A program made the position numbers and the translations under genes. Shown here in pieces: positions 10,600-21,224 of a stretch of DNA of 64,000 bases (its first letter is position 1; each line of letters begins with the position of its first letter). Source of the stretch: Gracilariopsis chorda (lineage: Eukaryota > Rhodophyta > Florideophyceae > Gracilariales > Gracilariaceae); the NCBI GenBank assembly GCA_003194525.1, contig NBIV01000051.1:62001-126000 (forward strand). The letters are read 5' to 3'. Under the pieces are notes generated by a model. That model was given only the letters and a program-made list of their open reading frames with translations, had not been told where the DNA came from and ran no database searches.

Positions 10600-13592
10600 C
10601 AGTAAGTAGGATCGGTAAGCCCCAAACAGATCCTAACCCAATCTTACACGAAGGGGTTCCAACATCAACCGGGGTTATAGTCACTGCAGTGCGTATCTGC
10701 GACATATTTGGGATAAGACTGAACCTGGACCCACCGCCAAAAGAATACTTAGAAGGATGGGGTCCGAACGGCATAAACACTAGACCAGTGAAATGCTCTT
10801 GGACGCTTACTGTGAATGATGAAGCATCCAAACCCTTGGCAATAACATTTGACCTAACAGCCGGCGATGACCCATTTATTGTGGGTTTGGACATTAAACA
10901 GCACTCAGATACAATCAACATACTAAAAAACTTATCATCGAAAGATCCGAAGACAAATAACCGCGCATCTTACCAACGTACATAGACACAAACGAATGCG
11001 ATAAAAGACTGAGGGTACTCATTGTCCCACAACCAAACACGATCAGAATATCCAATAGGCCACTAACTGGTGATAGCCCAAATCATGCACAACCAATGAG
11101 GAAGCTTGCAAAACGCATACACAGATACACTCATGCACCAGCAGACGAAATAAAGAATATGTGTAGGGACACAAGAATTCTCGATGAACCGCTCAAAAAA
11201 GCAAAAGAAGAAACATCAAATGTATGCCATATATAGGCATAATCCGGACAACCACCACGACCCAGGAAAATATCATTGACCAATGTGAATGAAGATTTCA
11301 ATCAAGAGGTGCAGATCGACTTTTTCTTCGTACAGATGAACGATGAACAGCGGACTGGTATTCACATCACAGACGCAGACACGGGATACTCAGATGCTGC
11401 TATCGTAACGAGCAGATCTACAGTCACCATCCTCGAAGAAATAGAATCCATATGGATCTGCCGACATGGATGCCCACTACAACTATCAGCTCACGATGCA
11501 TACAACTCACCAGCACTAAGAGCATTCTGTATAAGTCACAGCATCCCATACCAACCACGACCAGCGAGAAAGCATAACAAATTGGGCATAGTTGAACGGA
11601 AAACCCAATCGATTAAGAGGATAATCAAGAAGATCAACAAAGGGAAATCACAAGACGACCACTACACGATCCTTACCAGGGCCACCCATATATTGAACAT
11701 ATTCTCCGGTTCAACCATCCCAAGCTCCATTGAACTCGTTAAAGACTACAGCCCGTCACTTCTCAGAATACCAACCATGGTTATATCACAGGAAATCCTA
11801 GACGCACACAAAGAACAAGTTGCAACCTGAGCGATACATAGACTTCTGAAGACACGATCCCCGATTCATACCACCGCCCACACGCTGCCTCAAGGAAGAC
11901 GGATCTACGCTTTCATCAGACCATCGTGCGGCATATCGTATTGGGCGAGAGCCGAAGTAATCGATCCCAGGTATCAATACCTCGTGGCAAGGAGGACAAG
12001 ACAGGGTAAACCAATGAAGACTGCATATGAAGACATCCAACTAGTACCAGAGAATTCTCTGGCAGCCAAACTGATGTAAGAAAAATTGAAAACGCCCTTG
12101 GATTCAACAATGAATCACCGGATGCAGAGGGGAGAGAAGAAATCTCAGCGATTGTCCAAGAAAACGAAATGCTTCCGGTAAACACTCATTTGGTATCATC
12201 AATAAGGACCGAGAAGGATTCCGAGCGCAGGGATATTGCCATACATGCTGAGAAAAAAACGGAACCGAGAGTACCAACGGAAAAAGAATTGAGCTCCGTA
12301 AAAAAAGAGTACTGACAAAGATATTCGAACATGTCGCGATTAAACTAATCAACAGAAATGACCTGTCATTTGCACAACCATGGGTTCTCTACGACGCATT
12401 CGAAGAAGAACAAAACAACAACTGGGTTTACGCTCACACACCAATACCAGAAAATGAGATAGAAAAGAACGCAAACGCAATTACTTCTCACATTGTATAA
12501 AAAGTGAAGACGGAAGAAGACTGCCAGTACATGACAAAGGCAAGGAAAGTACCACACGGCAACTGAGACAAGGAAAAGGACGAAATCCGTAAAGTTTGGG
12601 CCACTCTGCAATTAGACATCATTCCAATTCTTTTCTCACTCACAACGTTCTTGGGCCTCAGACTCGCAGCTATTGATATCACAAAAGCCTACCTTCAAAG
12701 TGGCCCAATCAGGAGAGGTATATTCGTTCGTCCACCCAGAGAATGGAACGGGAGACGAGGGTTGTTACTGAAACTTACTAAGCTACCTTACGGCATCGTT
12801 GAGGCAGGACGACAAGGACGAAGGTCGTAGAACACTGGATTCTAACACATGGTGGGCTGGAACGCGTACTGGGCATTGGAAAGTTATACGTCAAACGTAG
12901 AGAGGACAAGATCATACTCATAATTGCGAAACTCACGGAAGATTTTCTCATTGCTGGTAACATCGAAGATTGGAAGCAATTCCTCACGAACATAGGAAAG
13001 AGATTCGTCATCGGAAAGACAGTAATCGATCAGAAGATATTGTTCAGCGCGTGTGAGATAGGACAGGATGGGCTAAGATCAATAAATATGTAAATGCACA
13101 GGTACACGAAACGGCTGAATCTTATATACCTCTCGAGGATGAGAAGGAAAGAAGTACACTCCATAGTGACCGAGAGCGAGAAGAAGATGTTCAGATCTCG
13201 TGCAGGAACATTACTATACTTTGGCAGCGCTATAATGCCCCAAGCATCTCTGATCGCCTCATAGATGCAGCAACGAATTGCAAACTCGAAAGTGCACGAT
13301 CTTATCGAAGCTAACATATACGTCTAAGAACAACTCTGCATGAATTCATTTCTTCGCTTTCTGGGCCCTTCAAGGGCACACGGTGTATCAATCGTGACTT
13401 TTTCAGATGCGTCACACGCAGGAAGATACAGAGAATACGGGCAGTCCGGTATGCTGCAAGTTCGGAAGATACATACCGCAGGAAAGACTGTGTTGCATAC
13501 CACCGACTGGTCCAGTCACAAACAGAAGCGTAAATCATATTCAGCATACGGAGCAGAATTTTTTGGCATGCGCCGTCGCCAATGACATGTAA
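10600..13592 (+). pseudogene. Copia B pol remnant (protease, integrase, RT, RNase H)
   Basis: 10689-10985 is protease-like or linker sequence (ITFDLTAGDDPFIVGLDI). 11276-11830 is the integrase core, with the acidic triad visible as VQIDFFF, LSAHDAYNSPALRAF and LGIVERKTQ. 12640-12830 is RT (LAAIDITKAYLQSGPI, GIFVRPPREW, KLPYGIVEAG). 13340-13592 is RNase H (VTFSDASHAGRYREYGQSG, TTDWSSHKQKR, SAYGAEFF). The frames break between and within domains. The integrase-before-RT order makes it Copia. The family looks unlike Copia A and Copia C. Confidence 0.8.
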
Positions 13593-14028
13593 TACCCCTT
13601 GAAAAACGCCATAAGATTAATGTTCAACGGTTGTTCAATAACGCTAGGAATAATAGTGGACTCTAAAGCGCTGTGAGAAATTATTAATACTCGGTAAAAA
13701 CGTCAAGAATACTGTCTTGGACCTACGGTGCAACGCATTCGCAACAGCTTTGAATGCAGGGAACAAGACAAGTTAACATGAACTCAAGGCAGTCGAAACC
13801 TCGCGGATGGTCTGTCAAAACGAAACTGTGATATGCGAAGAAGGATTGATGACATATGCTGCAACAGAATAGGGAAAGATGATTACCAACCAGAGAAAAT
13901 GGGTGGGAGTAAATGCTGGGTGAAGCCTAGAATCGAATAGAATGTTTTAGATAGGCAAATACAACCATAGATGCTAACCCATTCGAGTGAAGCGAGAGTT
14001 GACCTTGGATTAGGCAAACTGAGGGGAT

Positions 14029-14214
14029 TGTGATAAGTTGCGCACGTGTCGAATTGACGTAAGAAAAAATTGTAACTAAATAAGATCGTAGATCCGAGTT
14101 GTTCATAGCATGACGCGACAGCTGACAACGTTAAAGGTCAGGCGAAAGACGCTTATGCGATGAGAGAAAAAGGGCGTGCGTGTGATATATAAGGAGCGGA
14201 GATTCACGAAGTAA
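14029..14214 (+). repeat. Copia B 3' LTR, first part
   Basis: Begins TGTGATAAG right after the polypurine tract. It matches the first about 165 bp of the 5' LTR and stops at the GTAA where the Harbinger element entered. Confidence 0.9.
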
Positions 14215-14442
14215 GCGGGTTTCTACACCAAAATTGGACAGTAAAAGGATGAGACACGGAGCTTTGTCCCTAGACACCAACACGTGTCCCAATCAAATTT
14301 GCTGTCTCCGTGGCCCATGTAGAAACAAAAGCGCGCCAAACCGTAGACAAGCGTTTATGCGGCAAAACCGCAATCTCTCATAACCCAAATCGCTTGCCGA
14401 AGACTTGAATTCATCTATTATTACCACTCATCTGCTTTCTTT

Positions 14443-15238
14443 TGTAGTGCAAGGCCCGGAAGCGGGGGTGCACCGAAAGACGTTCGGGATCTTTCCTCGT
14501 TAGAGGTGAGCCCAGTTGGGTAGAGCCCTCCCAGGAGAGCCACGACTATTTCGGGTTGTAAGGCCGTGGCCATCCGTCGTGACTTGCGCAGGGAGGTTGA
14601 GGCAAGAATCGGCTATCCGCAGGAGCGGTGTATGGGGGTGGTCGTCCTCTAGAGAGGTGAGGTTTCCACGTTAGTGGCACGCGCGAACACGAGCCGTGGG
14701 TAGCGGGAGAGCCACCCTATAAAGGGAAAAATAAGGGGGAGCTGAGTCACGAGTGTCGTGACGAAGACTAACGGCAGTGCCGGTAAATAAACCTTATACA
14801 AGGCGAACACCAAGACAGCTGGAATGACCTTCCGAATACTCGGGTCCTTTAGATAGGCAATGGGGTTACACTTCCGGTATGCGACGGTGCTTTCCTCCGA
14901 AGAGGAGTAGAGAACACGCAAAGGAGGTGAGGTCTAGAGCCAATTCCCCAGGTTGGGGTCCCTTGTTGGGGAAGGTTTACTGGTGCAACGGCAACTTGCC
15001 GACGCACTAAGTACTAACCATCCCAGAAATGGGTGTAAAAATAATAAATAGAATTAACTTAATTACTCCACTTTGGTGATTCATGCCCACTACTGTGGCC
15101 AACCGCCAATTGACTCTTCCGTGTCCCACGTGTCAAATCCACTATTACTGGTCTTAGTTGCTGCAATGACTACATTACCGAAACATTCGGGAAATCAACC
15201 AAGTACCAAAAATCCCTCTCTGAGGGTATTGCACTTCA
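14443..15238 (-). mobile_element. Solo LTR of the Gypsy 3 family inside Harbinger (LTR3)
   Basis: 796 bp, on the plus strand TGTAGTGCAAGG...TTGCACTTCA, with a perfect 5-bp duplication TCTTT at 14438-14442 and 15239-15243. It is the reverse complement of LTR2 and shows which bases are the true LTR ends. It lies upstream of the accessory ORF. Confidence 0.92.
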
Positions 15239-15264
15239 TCTTTGAAAGGAATCCACTTGCCAAG

Positions 15265-15846
15265 ATGACCAGTCCCCCATCGCCGGTTGTGTCACCCTCT
15301 CTTCTGAACGATTGGAGCACTGTATCGTTACCAAATACAACACCGTCACCAACCGCTGCAGATGATACCATCGAACCACGCCATTCACCGAAATCAATTG
15401 CCGCATCAAACGACAGTCAGCACTACAGTTCTAAGACTGTTATTGTGTTGCTTCAAATGATGAAAGAAGCCGGCTATGGCAGTCGCAAGAAACAAAAGAA
15501 GTCGTTAAAAGACGTTTTAAAGTTGGCCACCGATCTCGCCAAAGAACAGTACAATATAACTAGGTCTGGTAAAGCCTGGAAAAAGAAGCTTAACCGCATC
15601 AGACAAGACTGTTCTGCATATATCGCCAAAATAAGTGAATCTGGACGAGACAGAGATGATCCGAACCTGTTCGAGAAACCACAGTGCTCTGAAGAACTTT
15701 ACGAGCTTGAGCATGGCAAAGCTTGGCACAATCCACTGGCTGTGTTAGATACCATATTGCGTAGCAGCAAAGTTGAAACTACCCCTACCAGCTCACGTAA
15801 ACGCAAACGAGAGAGGCACGCATCTGTTGTAGAGTCTTTTCTTTAA
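15265..15846 (+). CDS. Harbinger accessory protein, Myb/SANT-like
   Basis: 193 residues from the ATG at 15265. The open frame extends upstream into the solo LTR, which is a later arrival, so the first ATG after it is the sensible start, although the original 5' end may have been displaced. The N-terminus is Ser/Pro/Thr-rich. A basic central segment (YGSRKKQKKSLKDVLKLATDL, then GKAWKKKLNRIRQD) and a basic C-terminal signal (SSRKRKRERH) suggest a nuclear DNA-binding partner. In PIF/Harbinger elements the second gene is a Myb-like protein that helps import the transposase and bind ends. The assignment rests mainly on context and basic composition. Tryptophan spacing of a classical Myb repeat is not clear. 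Confidence 0.6.
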   Translation: MTSPPSPVVSPSLLNDWSTVSLPNTTPSPTAADDTIEPRHSPKSIAASNDSQHYSSKTVIVLLQMMKEAGYGSRKKQKKSLKDVLKLATDLAKEQYNITRSGKAWKKKLNRIRQDCSAYIAKISESGRDRDDPNLFEKPQCSEELYELEHGKAWHNPLAVLDTILRSSKVETTPTSSRKRKRERHASVVESFL

Positions 15847-15953
15847 GATGCAAAAGAATGTCAGCAGGGTCTGCTACAGGAATTGAAGACAAGCAAAGAA
15901 CAGAACGCAAAGATGAGGGCTCTAATGGAATGTCTTGTGGACAAGTTCTGAAT

Positions 15954-17305
15954 CTACTGTGCTAGCTTTTGCTTAACAAAATAAAACAGTGCATCCCTTT
16001 GTTTCTTTCCTTTCGTGGTTTTTGCGGTGAAGTTATTGGCATCACCATCTTCGTCTTGAGGTAGATATACATTATCATCTTCTTCGTATTCCATACATAT
16101 ATTTTGTAGTATAACACAGGCAGATGCCGCGAACCCCATGACATCTTCATGATGCAGACAAAAGCCTGTCTTCAAAACTGAAAATCTGTGCTTTAGCATG
16201 CCAAAAGCACACTAAACTGGCTTTCGGGGTTGTGAGGCAATCGAATCCCATACTATGACGACCGGATTGGCGGGAATCTCTGTTGTTTGAGTTCTTCATC
16301 ATGTTCAAATCCAAACGAAAAGACCAGTCACCAATAAGATATGGTCTAACCGACACACCAAAAATATCAAGATCCAGAATTTCTGTACCTAACCTCGTCC
16401 CTTTAAATAGTTGTTTTTTGATGGTGCTATTTCGAAAGATTGTGGAACCCGCGTACACTCCTAGACAACCAATATCTGTAAACGAAAAGCGTCTGTTGGC
16501 ATCCACAACGGCAAAAGTACAATCCTGGAGAATCCTTTATAGTACGTTACTCGTAGTACTGCTCTTCAAGGCACATAAACCACGGAATATTTGTTCCTTC
16601 AACGGCACCAATGCAGTACGGTAGTCCTCTTATCTCTTGAAACCCTTTCATGACGTTTGCAATTTCCAATTTGCTTCGTGGCATGCTAAAGTTGTGATTC
16701 ATGTGCTTCAAATTGGAACAAATAACGCATTCAACATCTCTGTGGACTGAGATTTTGCCGATGCTAAGCTGTGCTGCTACTGCATCGCATTTTGCATCCA
16801 AGAAGTACATAAGAAACGATGCAATTTGTAGGTTGGGAAGAATAAGAGCGTGGTAGTTGGTTACCCATTTTTTAAAATCTGATGACAATTGTAAACGCAC
16901 CTCTTCAACGACGCTAAGAGCCACTCAGAACAAAGCTTTTTATGCACCAAAAGCAATGAAAAGGGGCTGCAGAGCGTACGATGTAAACCATTGTTTGGCA
17001 TTGCGGTTTTGAATCCATTCGTGGTGAAGGATGGAACCTTGTTTGTTGCTGTCTATATCAGCAATTGCAAGGACCATGTTGTGGAGGCCATTGATGGCCG
17101 TAATGTATTGCAAAGTATTGTTCAAGATGTCAACAACTTGTAAAAGTTCTAATAACAATGGTTTTTTTGGTAGAGATGCCATGAAGATTGCAAATGATGA
17201 TGCAGTCATTTGTCCACAACGTAGGTACGCTTTCAAAGCGTACCCAAAATGTTGATGATTTGGCGGGCAAAAGAGACAGATGCTCCGTGTCGGGTTGGGA
17301 AACAC
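15954..17305 (-). pseudogene. Harbinger (HARBI1-type DDE) transposase, broken
   Basis: Four consecutive minus-strand frames give one transposase: 17305-16940 (N-terminal helices), 16924-16547 (LPYCIGAVEGTNIPW, the first catalytic motif, with Glu where the family has Asp), 16506-16147 (VDANRRFSFTDIGCLGVYAGSTIF, the second motif with Asp, then YLIGDWSF) and 16199-15954 (FGMLKHRFSVL, the region after the third acidic residue, then an Asp/Glu-rich tail). The segment before FGMLK, where the catalytic Glu should sit, holds a stop. The family's cut-and-paste activity is lost in this copy. Confidence 0.8.
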
Positions 17306-17372
17306 TTTACGCAGGATTATGGGGTTTTGGACAAAATGCGTCGTGAGATGTCTAATTGTAGAAACCCCCTAA

Positions 17373-17487
17373 AGAGAGGAGAGGGCCAAGCAGGAACGAA
17401 GGCGGGCTCCGAGCAATTGTGCTTTCCACAGTGTCCTTAGATTACTTAACATGTCGTGCAATTGAAATGGCATCTACACAATCCACA
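17373..17487 (+). repeat. Copia B 3' LTR, second part
   Basis: Continues the 5' LTR sequence from AGAGAGGAGAGGG to the terminal CCACA. It is followed by GTGGC, the second copy of the target duplication. Confidence 0.92.
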
Positions 17488-18058
17488 GTGGCCTAGTGGT
17501 TATTGTTATCACACGCTGTTCGCTGTCACACTCTCTGTAAGCCGACGCACCGCCGCTGTAACGGTTTGGCAGTGTGTTAACCGAAGGCACTGACCCCTAA
17601 AAAAACAAACTCACACACAATGCAAAATAATTCATATCGCTGAGAAGTGTGGTGGCTGATATACGTGTACCAGCTGCGACTATCATCAGTTCACACCGGA
17701 CATGTGGCCTAGTCGTTTTGACTATGACAAGAAGAAGCAACTCACGTCAACAGCGCAACCAAGCCCAAGCTCACAAAACACACCAACACGCATCCTTCTG
17801 TAAACGGAGTGCAAAGTGCCCATAACAAAACATAACACATTGAGGAAAACCATCTGAGCAATTCTAACTCGCTGACTACACCGCCCAAGGCGGAAACCAC
17901 CGCAAAGGGCAAATCATCCTCTTCTCACTCAAATGCTCATAGCTCGTGAACCAAACTTGATCTCAAAGGGCACATGTTGTAACTTATTGCAACCTGCAGT
18001 AGTGAGTAGCACTCTCATTAGCTTTCGATGCGTTTTCAGTTTCCTGCGTGTGATTGGC
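17488..18058. other. Intergenic stretch, no gene seen
   Basis: No open frame of note. GTGGCCTAGTGGTTA at 17488 and a shorter echo at 17704 resemble a tRNA A-box, but no convincing B-box or cloverleaf follows. Confidence 0.5.
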
Positions 18059-18550
18059 TCACTTTTTCCACTTCATCGCCAGCCAAACCGTTGGTTGCGC
18101 GTTGTCAGTGTACACGACCTTGTGTCGTACATGCGCAGGTATAACCACAAACGCTCCTGGGTTCATGCGCATTGGCTTTTCACTTGCGTCGAAAAGCAGC
18201 TCCGCAGCTCCCTTGAGCACGCAACAAAACTCCACCTCATCTTGGTCGTACCACTCGGTGGACACTTGGCCCGTCGAAACTATTCTCTCGATGATAAAGT
18301 TGTCCGTCTTGACAAGCACTTGAAACAACTCCTCCGTCAGCTTGTGCGGAACATTTTCGTACAAGTTTCCAAATGATCCGGGCGCGCTTTCCATGACAAG
18401 CGTTCGGCAGAATGCAGCGACGTGGTGTGTATGTACTTCAGTTACACACGGCTTTGAAACAGAGGTGGTACGAACAGGCTGCACTATATCGACAGCGCGG
18501 GAAATGCGACTAGCAACAAGCTCGCGTAGCTTACAAGGAATGGGACGCAC
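18059..18550 (-). CDS. Single-domain cupin protein of bacterial type
   Basis: 163 residues, single exon. Residues about 62-160 form a cupin barrel: NLYENVPHKLTEELFQVL, then IERIVSTGQVSTEWYDQDEVEF, LKGAAELLF, and the second motif MNPGAFVVIPAHVRHKVVYT with His140 and His143, ending TVWLAMKW. This pattern (WYDQDE...IPAH.RH...TVWLA) is that of small cupins common in bacteria and cyanobacteria, whose reaction is not established. The first 52 residues are Arg/Ser-rich and precede a second Met (Met53). They could be an organelle transit peptide, or translation may start at Met53. A cyanobacterial or lateral origin is possible. Confidence 0.75.
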   Translation of the reverse strand: MRPIPCKLRELVASRISRAVDIVQPVRTTSVSKPCVTEVHTHHVAAFCRTLVMESAPGSFGNLYENVPHKLTEELFQVLVKTDNFIIERIVSTGQVSTEWYDQDEVEFCCVLKGAAELLFDASEKPMRMNPGAFVVIPAHVRHKVVYTDNAQPTVWLAMKWKK

Positions 18551-20329
18551 GTCTATATGCCAAGTGCGGTGCAGCTATCTATGCGATAGACAGCGTGATC
18601 GAGATAGCCGATCGTTTATTCATTGAGGAGACGATAGAGCACGCGGAGGCGGCGATGTGCTGGAATGCGCGCTTGCTGCGGCCAACTGGACGTTGACATT
18701 GTTACAAAAGAGTTAAAACGCTTGGGGTAGCCCTCTTAACCCTTTAGCCTTCCTTTCAGGTTAAGGGTTAGCCCTTAGCCCTCATTTTGGCACAAAAAGT
18801 GGCTCAATAAAACGCGCCTGGCTGCTGCCGTTGGTGTGTACCAATGGCACATATGTATATTGCACAAGGAAGATGAGAGGCTGTTGCTAGTGGTGAGTGT
18901 GGCGGTGGCGTTTTTCGGGCGCTGTTTATTGGGCACACTTTGAGCAACCGCGGTGGAGGTGAGAGCGCTTTACGAGAGGATTATAAAGTATGTGAGGCGA
19001 GGCGGTGGAGGCAGGGGGGCTGTGTGTGTGTGTGACATGATAAAACGCGAGCGTGTTTGACGACAGATAAGCTGAGTAGGCGAACAGCGCTGGTACTGCG
19101 AATGAGATTGACGGGAGCGCATTGTGCGCGGATAATGTTTTTTGCGTATGAGCAGCGCGGATCCGGTGGCTGACAAATGGTGTGATGCGGGAGAGGGATG
19201 CGAATGAAGCGCGTGTACCCTTTTATGAAGCACTGGGAATACAGTGGTTTCGTCGGAAGTTGGCGAGCAGGATATGTTTTGGAACGGGCAAGTGTCAAAC
19301 ATACACGATGGTATCATGTTGATAGTGGTGTAAGGCTGATGAAGGGTTGAGTCGAGAGTGTAAAAAGAGCGTGGGGGGTTGGTTTGGGACGGATGAAAGG
19401 GGCGGTTGGAAGGAGACGTACGATAATTGGTGAGACGGCGGTAAGGGTGTGATGAAGATTGTTTGTTATGGGGACGAGGGGGGGTGGGTGTGTTGTAAGT
19501 GAGGAGGTAGGAGAAATGAGGAGTTTATGAGAGGTTTATAGAGTTGGTGTACAAGTGTGGAAGCGTTGGAAGACGTGGGCGAGTGCTTGCAAGTACTTGG
19601 GAGGTAATCTATTTGTGTTGGGTGCTGGGGGGGGGGGGGGGGGGGGATAGGGATGGGGGTGCTGAGGAGAAGTGTTGGTTGAACTTGAGAGGTGGAAGTG
19701 AATGGAGGAGGGAAAACAGAAAACGGAGGGGGTGGGGGTGTTATATACACAAGGTCAGGGGGAAGGAGCAGACACGTATGGAGGAGGGCGGGAGGTCCAT
19801 TTATAGCTTGCGGGAGGGGGGGGGGGGTGGGGAGTTTGGTTTTTGTTTGCAGTTTCTGCAGCGGAAGGGGGGGGGGGGAGGGGAGGGAGGCGGCACCGAA
19901 TAGGGGCATGAGCACGGCGACGTGGAAGCGGGCTGGAAAGCAGCAGCACGGGGCACGCGCGAGACACGTCGGGGGGGGGGGGGGCGGACTGATCGTATTA
20001 ATAGCGCGGCACGCGCGCCGCATCCATTAGCGCCCAAACAGCGCATCGCGCAGCCCGCCCATTGGCCGATTTAAGGAGCCGCGATGCGCGCGCCAAGTGA
20101 ACGCCTGTGGTTGGCGCGCGCGCTCGTCGCGCGCGCTCATTGGGCGCGCGTCGCTCGTACGCCGGCGTACAACAAGCACCCGTGCGCGCCACGCGCCACG
20201 CGCCACGCGTGCGCGCACTCGTATCTTTCCGCGCCGCCCCCCCCCCGTGGTGGAACCGCCGCGCGCGCCCTCCCCGCGTCTTGCAGTGATCCGCCCCTTC
20301 CGCACGCACCGCGCGCGCGCTTATTGCCA
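18551..20329. other. Intergenic region with long G runs
   Basis: No credible gene. The plus strand becomes strongly G-rich from about 19370, with runs at 19627-19646 (20 G), about 19815-19826, about 19866-19878 and about 19970-19983. Minus-strand frames here are only proline-rich translations of these runs. A CCAAT-type box (CCCATTGGCCG) lies near 20058. From 20230 onward the strand polarity flips to C runs. Confidence 0.7.
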
Positions 20330-20335
20330 TATAAA
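20330..20335 (+). promoter_or_regulatory. TATA box of the zinc-finger gene
   Basis: CATATAAACG in an otherwise very GC-rich stretch, about 115 bp upstream of the first in-frame ATG at 20447. Confidence 0.5.
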
Positions 20336-20446
20336 CGCCAACATTTCACCGGCTCTACCGCGCTACTGCCTTACCTCCCCCCCCCCCTTTGCCCACAAAA
20401 CTCAAGCAGCCGTACCGCACAACGCCGTGTCCCAAACGCTCCCAAA

Positions 20447-21224
20447 ATGCGCCCCCAGTGCTCTTCCCAACCGCGCCACACCTCCCGCCCCCACCCCCCA
20501 CTGCAGCCCACGCACGCGCCGCATTCGTCGCTACCCCCCCCTCCGCGCGATGTCAGAATGAGCCTCACGCCCGGTCGGTCGCTGTTGCTGGCGCACCCGC
20601 CTCTAGAACCGTCCTCCAGAAGCCAGCACGCATCGCCATCGTCCGCGCCCTCCGCCAGCGACGACGATCCCGCGCGCACCGCCGCGCGCAAGAAGGCCAT
20701 GCTGTGCGCGCTCACCAAGCCCAGCGTGCACCGTGGCTACGTCGTGTGTCGCCTCTGCTCCACCCTCGTGTGGGGCCCCAACGGTACGTTGCCTCTGCTA
20801 CAAGCACGCTCTCCCCTCCCAATGCTCGCAACTGACCCGCCGTCGCTTCCCCCCCCCCGCCCCATACGGGCACGCAGGGCGATATCATATCGAAAAGTGC
20901 ACCGTGCTGTGTCGCGCGAGGCAGAAGGCCGACGAGGAAGGCATCAAGCTGGTGCAGGTGAGCGGCATTCGCATCGACGAGACACTGTTCAAGAAGGCCA
21001 AGTCGGCGCGACCGAAGGCGGCCAAGCTGCCCGGATTCGTCATATCGCGCACGGTGAACCTGGAGAACCCGTACAAGGCGCCGAGCGACGCGGAGCGCAA
21101 GCGCGGCGCCAAGACGGGCCGCAAGGGCTACGTGCGCTGTCTGGCGTGCAACGCGGAGGTATACGCGCCCAACGCAAAGCATCACGCCGCCGCCTGCGCG
21201 CATCGCCGTGCGCGCTTCCAATGA
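20447..21224 (+). CDS. Spliced protein with two matching CX2CX11HX3C zinc fingers
   Basis: Exon 1 is 20447-20783 and exon 2 is 20878-21224. The 94-bp intron begins GTACGT and ends CGCAG. Splicing restores the first finger (CRLCSTLVWGPN | GRYHIEKC), which then has the same spacing as the second (CLACNAEVYAPNAKHHAAAC): both are CX2CX11HX3C. Between the fingers is a basic segment (LFKKAKSARPKAAKLPG, AERKRGAKTGRKG). The protein is about 227 residues from 20447, or 190 from the in-frame ATG at 20558. The N-terminus is Pro/Ser-rich. The fingers and basic linker suggest nucleic-acid binding. I do not recognise a named family. The 5' region is crossed by C runs, making the true start uncertain. Confidence 0.7.

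Larger units (their letters stand above)
14215..17369. mobile_element. PIF/Harbinger DNA transposon
   Basis: 3155 bp with terminal inverted repeats GCGGGTTTCTACA and (reverse complement of the other end) GGGGGTTTCTACA, 12 of 13 matching. It is flanked by the 3-bp TAA duplication (14212-14214 and 17370-17372), the hallmark target of this superfamily. It carries the two genes expected of PIF/Harbinger: a Myb/SANT-like accessory gene (15265-15846, plus) and a DDE transposase (17305-15954, minus, broken). The insertion split the Copia B 3' LTR, and the LTR halves rejoin exactly when the element is set aside. Confidence 0.92.
9136..17487 (+). mobile_element. Copia B, complete but inactive Ty1/copia element
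   Basis: Bounded by LTRs beginning TGTGATAAG and ending CCACA, with a perfect 5-bp target duplication GTGGC at 9131-9135 and 17488-17492. The internal order is gag, protease, integrase, RT, RNase H on the plus strand, with many stops. A PBS follows the 5' LTR and a polypurine tract GAGGGGAT (14021-14028) precedes the 3' LTR. The 3' LTR is split by a 3155-bp Harbinger transposon, so the element spans 8352 bp although its own sequence is about 5.2 kb. Confidence 0.92.

Noticed and set aside
15073-15264. N-terminal 64 residues of the Harbinger accessory frame
   Set aside because: They are translated from the inserted solo LTR (ends at 15238), not original gene sequence.
17488-17530. tRNA-like A-box (TGGCCTAGTGGTTA), possible tRNA gene or SINE
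   Set aside because: No matching B-box, no cloverleaf, and only a short echo at 17704.
18721-18785. Telomere-like words (TTAACCCT, GGGTTAGCCC, TTAGCCCT)
   Set aside because: Not a regular tandem array, mixed orientation, too short to be an interstitial telomere.
19466-20330. Several 60-185-residue ORFs on both strands
   Set aside because: Proline- or glycine-rich translations of the G/C runs and Arg/Ala-rich frames from GC content; no domain.
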